Assembly (NCBI RefSeq): GCF_002221525.1 | Contig: NZ_CP011029.1 | Coordinates: 1-64,000, forward strand | DNA length: 64,000 nucleotides | DNA from: Pseudoalteromonas espejiana DSM 9414 | GTDB taxonomy: Bacteria; Pseudomonadota; Gammaproteobacteria; Enterobacterales; Alteromonadaceae | Direction of reading: 5' to 3' | Shown: piece by piece, positions 61,099-64,000 of the stretch | Position numbering within the stretch: position 1 is the first letter of the stretch | How the letters are laid out: each line of letters starts with the position of its first letter | Translations under genes and position numbers: made by a program | The notes under the pieces: model-generated | What the model saw: only the letters and a program-made list of their open reading frames with translations | The model's database searches: none | What the model was told of the DNA's origin: nothing

Positions 61099-61575
61099 TT
61101 ATAGTGTGGGGTAAGACAGCTTTTCATTGTGGACTTCTGCATCATCTTCCCAAATTAGCCGAACAACGTGCTTTCGTTTCGTTTGCATATGAACAGCTGC
61201 AATAAGCTCAACGGACTGATGTCTTTCAAAGCTTTCCATCGGAAACTTGTCAGAGATTTCCAAATCAATAACCACATCATTTCCTTCGGGAAATTCAATT
61301 CTGACATTTCTGGCTGTAGCAGAACCTTTATTCCAAATCTTGAGCCTATATTTACTACTTCCCAGCTTAATAAATGATGCTCCGAGATCGGCACTTTTCT
61401 CTTTAACCGCAACTTCATTTTCTTTTTCTAAAAGAAGGTTGTTTAGTTTCTCTTGGCTTTCGACAAAAGATTTTTGCTTTTTGTTAAAACTAACTGTTTG
61501 CCAAGTTGCGTAGCCAGATAACAGAAATGCTAACCCGGCTATCACATCGCCCGCGTCAATAGTTACCGGCATCAT
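61099..61575 (-). CDS. Cassette-encoded membrane-anchored protein
   Basis: 158 aa. N-terminal membrane helix (about 7-25, IDAGDVIAGLAFLLSGYATW), a short coiled coil (about 30-60), then a beta-sandwich-like domain (RLKIWNKGSATARNVRIEFPEG, VELIAAVHMQTKRKHVVRLIWEDD). Similar helix-coil-sandwich proteins are frequent in integron cassettes; function unknown. The start overlaps the stop of the upstream zinc-ribbon gene (ATGA at 61572-61575), so the two are coupled. Confidence 0.62.
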   Translation of the reverse strand: MMPVTIDAGDVIAGLAFLLSGYATWQTVSFNKKQKSFVESQEKLNNLLLEKENEVAVKEKSADLGASFIKLGSSKYRLKIWNKGSATARNVRIEFPEGNDVVIDLEISDKFPMESFERHQSVELIAAVHMQTKRKHVVRLIWEDDAEVHNEKLSYPTL

Positions 61576-61853
61576 TTGAACCTTATATTTTTGCTACCAG
61601 AAAATGCTTTCTTCAGAGACTTACGAAGTTCTTCAGCAACGTCTTTAACTACCTCTTCTTTCATCTCTGAAAGATGCTCTTCAATATTTTCGCTATTTTC
61701 TTGGATTAGCTCGTCTTTATTAAACTCTCGCTCACATGACGCGCAAGTCATAATTTGTGTTGTTTCATCAGACCCTTCTTCATAAGAAAAGTCTGAACAG
61801 CCGCATGTAGGGCAAAGCAAGTTTACACTTCTGTCGTATTTTTCAGGATTCAT
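61572..61853 (-). CDS. Small zinc-ribbon protein
   Basis: 93 aa. Zinc ribbon CPTCGCSDFSYEE...TCASCEREF (C-x2-C and C-x2-C, about 14-43), then a charged helical tail (KEEVVKDVAEELRKSLKKAF). Possibly nucleic-acid or protein binding. SD GAGAGGTAGG before ATG, inside the cassette start (61878-61885). It is coupled to the membrane-anchored protein by a 4-bp overlap, an unusual two-gene cassette. The 330-bp gap up to 62183 shows no gene. Confidence 0.65.
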   Translation of the reverse strand: MNPEKYDRSVNLLCPTCGCSDFSYEEGSDETTQIMTCASCEREFNKDELIQENSENIEEHLSEMKEEVVKDVAEELRKSLKKAFSGSKNIRFK

Positions 61854-62182
61854 CCTACCTCTCCGTCATGTAGGGAGCACGTAACAGCTTATTGAACATC
61901 ATTGTGGGAGTTCATAACACATCAAAACGGCGTATATTACATACCCTGATAATTTCACCAATAATTACCATTGTAAACAAGTAATTAAAAGAGCTAGGAA
62001 TTAAGCATGTTATTTTGCCACAAAACGGCGTTTAATAATGTTATTGGTCAAAACTAAGCTTCTACTCAAAAAAGCAGTAAAAATTTAACTTTTTCAGTGT
62101 CCGGTTATCGCCATAAACGCCCATCAGCTGCCGTTATGAGCAATCCATTAAAACGCTAAGCTCAAACCTCAGCCTCTACACA

Positions 62183-63298
62183 TCACGTTTTAACATTTTT
62201 TAAGTAATGCTCCACGCCTATATTTGCTGAATCAACGGCACCGGCAACATAGCCCGGAAATTGCACCGACCATTCACTGCCAATACCTACTAAATTTTGA
62301 TGCCAAGGGCCATTTTGCGCGGTTATGTTAGGAGCAGGCGCATGCGTATTTGCTGCGTGTGTATCTAAATGTGTTGCAGTGAGAGGGTCTTGTGCCCAAT
62401 CTTTAATGATGTCGGCTTTTGGTGTGGCGGCTTGTGCGCCAAAAAGCCTGACTAATTGCGCTCGACAATGTGTGATTAAATCTTCATTACTAATGCGTTT
62501 TCGATCATCGGCGGGTATGCCAATAAAGCCAAATAATGCGGCTTGACCTTCTGGGTTTGATGCATCGTGTATTTCTGCCATTGGCCCAACACTGCTGCGT
62601 GCGCTTCCCGAGAGCGTTTGCTTGCGCCAAAATGGCGTATCGTACACAGCAATATACTTAGCGTGTGGTGCCATCCAGGTTGCGGTATTTTGCCACTGCG
62701 TTACTAAATTGCTTGGCAATGCGGGGATAAACGTTATTTGGCTTACGGCTAAGCGTGGCGGCAGCGCAAGCATTACATGATCCACATTTACCTGATTATT
62801 TACTTGGTTATTTGCTGTGTTTGAGGTGCTAAAGCTAACTTCAATATTACCGTTTTGGTTGGTAATTGTGTTTACCAAAGCGCCGGTAATTATTTGTTTG
62901 TTGCTAAGCTTTGCATGTAAGGCCTTAATGAGAGTGCCCATACCCCCTTTTAATCGCATAGAGGTAGGAGAATGCGTATAACCGCGCATCGCTGTGGGCG
63001 GCTGCGTATGTGAGCGCTCTACTAACGTATTGCCTTGCTCGTACTGGGCAAATGCTTCTAGGTTTAGGGTTTTAATAATCGCATTTAATTGCGGCTGAAA
63101 CTCTGGCCAAAACCACGTTGGGCCAAGGTCAAAGCTATTTTCTGTAGCTTGCGAAAGGCTTGTAAAGTCCATAATACGCCCACCTAATTGGGCTCTGGCT
63201 TCAAGCAATATGTAATCGGTAATGTCTTGTTCTTCTAACAGGTAAGCTGCATACAAGCCGCTTAGCCCACCGCCTATAATCGCAATTTTTGTACGCAT
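62183..63298 (-). CDS. Flavin monoamine oxidase family protein
   Basis: 371 aa FAD-dependent amine oxidase. N-terminal dinucleotide motif IAIIGGGLSGLYAAYLLEE (near 5-23), LLEARAQLGGRIMDF, then the substrate domain, and a C-terminal WSVQFPGYVAGAVDSANIGVEHYL that closes the FAD site. Length is near the lower end for the family. The start overlaps no gene; the cupin gene ends 3 bp upstream, so they form an operon. Substrate unknown. Confidence 0.85.
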   Translation of the reverse strand: MRTKIAIIGGGLSGLYAAYLLEEQDITDYILLEARAQLGGRIMDFTSLSQATENSFDLGPTWFWPEFQPQLNAIIKTLNLEAFAQYEQGNTLVERSHTQPPTAMRGYTHSPTSMRLKGGMGTLIKALHAKLSNKQIITGALVNTITNQNGNIEVSFSTSNTANNQVNNQVNVDHVMLALPPRLAVSQITFIPALPSNLVTQWQNTATWMAPHAKYIAVYDTPFWRKQTLSGSARSSVGPMAEIHDASNPEGQAALFGFIGIPADDRKRISNEDLITHCRAQLVRLFGAQAATPKADIIKDWAQDPLTATHLDTHAANTHAPAPNITAQNGPWHQNLVGIGSEWSVQFPGYVAGAVDSANIGVEHYLKNVKT

Positions 63299-63301
63299 TA
63301 T

Positions 63302-63976
63302 TTAGCCTCCACAGCCTATATTGTTAAAATTACCTACTTTAAGATAAATTTTAGCGCTGTTATTTCCCGCTGATATTAACGCTTTATTATTGCTTGGCAG
63401 CCTAAGCCAGCTTCCTTTTGAATATTCTACCTCGTTATGTACTACGCTGCCGCTCAGTACAAATAACTCTAAGGCATTATGTGCATTTACATTATCAAAT
63501 AGGGGCTGCTGCGGAGCTAACTTTACCAGTTTAGTTACTTCGTTATCATCTTTATAAAGCGGGCATATAGTGCGGTTGTTTTGTGTTATCCACGTAGCGG
63601 GATCGTCTGTATTTATGCGCACTGGGGCGGTTTCTTTTACGCACATTTGCCACAGTTTTACAAAAATTGTTGCGCCACTTTTACTCTTAGGTGCATGTGA
63701 AGACCCTGGCGGGTTCCGTAAATAAAAGCCTTGTGGGTAGTCGCCCGACTCATCTGAAAAGGTGCCCGAAAGTACCATAATTTCTTCTCCACCTGGGTGA
63801 GCATGACTTGGAAAAGTAGACTCAGGCGCGTAGCGTACTACGCTTGTTGCTCTGGCTTTTTCTGCGCCTATTCTGTCGAGCATTACCCGCTCAACACCCG
63901 CCTGAGGCGATGTTTGCCAACTATATTGACTTGCCAGCATTGAAGCTTGTTGTGAAAAATCTGAATTGACTCGCAT
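63302..63976 (-). CDS. Double-cupin protein, ChrR-like
   Basis: 224 aa with two cupin modules. The first (about 40-125) has the metal motif FPSHAHPGGEEIMVLSG (H-x-H-x4-E) and a downstream SSHAPKS His, as in the anti-sigma/cupin protein ChrR. The second (about 145-215) is metal-poor (LFDNVNAHNALELFVLSG). No N-terminal anti-sigma zinc domain is seen, so it is an enzyme-like or sensor cupin. Operon with the amine oxidase; only 24 bp of upstream sequence is available. Confidence 0.78.
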   Translation of the reverse strand: MRVNSDFSQQASMLASQYSWQTSPQAGVERVMLDRIGAEKARATSVVRYAPESTFPSHAHPGGEEIMVLSGTFSDESGDYPQGFYLRNPPGSSHAPKSKSGATIFVKLWQMCVKETAPVRINTDDPATWITQNNRTICPLYKDDNEVTKLVKLAPQQPLFDNVNAHNALELFVLSGSVVHNEVEYSKGSWLRLPSNNKALISAGNNSAKIYLKVGNFNNIGCGG

Positions 63977-64000
63977 TTATCCAACCTAAATTAAACAAGA

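Noticed and set aside
1..64000. tRNA or rRNA genes
   Set aside because: No tRNA cloverleaf motifs (GTTCGAATC-type T-loops with matching arms) or rRNA stretches were seen while reading; a tRNAscan run would settle it.

Overview
The window is AT-rich gammaproteobacterial DNA whose gene content best fits a marine Alteromonadales bacterium, most likely Pseudoalteromonas (inference from gene families, not from a search). It opens with a parA-parB pair of the kind found on secondary chromosomes, followed by a cluster of 18-bp repeats. It is therefore probably the partition/origin end of a chromosome II or chromid.

Layout. 0.1-2.8 kb: parAB with an operator-overlapped promoter and five 18-bp repeats. 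2.8-9.2 kb: a SWIM/SNF2 helicase, four tandem ~178-bp units that look like small-RNA genes each with its own sigmaE-type promoter and terminator, rmuC, a small translationally coupled gene pair, and a MerR regulator. 9.2-12.95 kb: an accessory island (WYL regulator, unknown protein, HigA-like HTH protein, alarmone-hydrolase-like HD protein). It is bracketed by 28/29-bp direct repeats and has split merR from the flavin oxidoreductase it probably controls. 13-20.2 kb: oxidoreductase, Asp/Glu racemase with divergent hypT, MDR reductase, two LysR genes and a ygiD dioxygenase with a MITE in its upstream region. 20.3-23.3 kb: a second island of unknown genes flanked by a duplicated ygiD 3' end. 23.3-26.1 kb: an EAL phosphodiesterase and a haloacid dehalogenase.

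26.4-34.5 kb is a hydroxamate siderophore operon of the bisucaberin type: decarboxylase, N-hydroxylase, MFS exporter, acyltransferase-NIS synthetase fusion, ferric-siderophore reductase and a membrane acyltransferase-like protein. 34.7-37.1 kb is a Bcr/CflA transporter gene broken by a MITE plus an IS5-family element. 38.7-47.1 kb is a zinc-starvation cluster: zrgA, zrgBC and zrgDE uptake genes together with folE2, pyrC and gamma-carbonic-anhydrase paralogues and a nuclease-phosphatase fusion. A good Zur box lies before zrgA.

47.3-52 kb holds GNATs (one split by a 160-bp MITE), small membrane proteins and regulators. 52.1-61.9 kb contains integron gene cassettes without an integrase. The two clearest arrays share a 226-bp flanking repeat whose homology stops exactly at the cassette core site. 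Between these arrays lies a normal oxidative-stress locus (mdaB, DJ-1/PfpI, quinol monooxygenase, MDR reductase, LysR). The window ends with a flavin amine oxidase and a double-cupin protein.

Several genes are broken: gamma-carbonic anhydrase, a CPYC membrane protein, a VOC protein, an amber-split cassette gene, a GNAT, and the Bcr transporter. Two of the single-base lesions lie at C/G runs and could be sequencing errors. No rRNA, tRNA or CRISPR array was seen.
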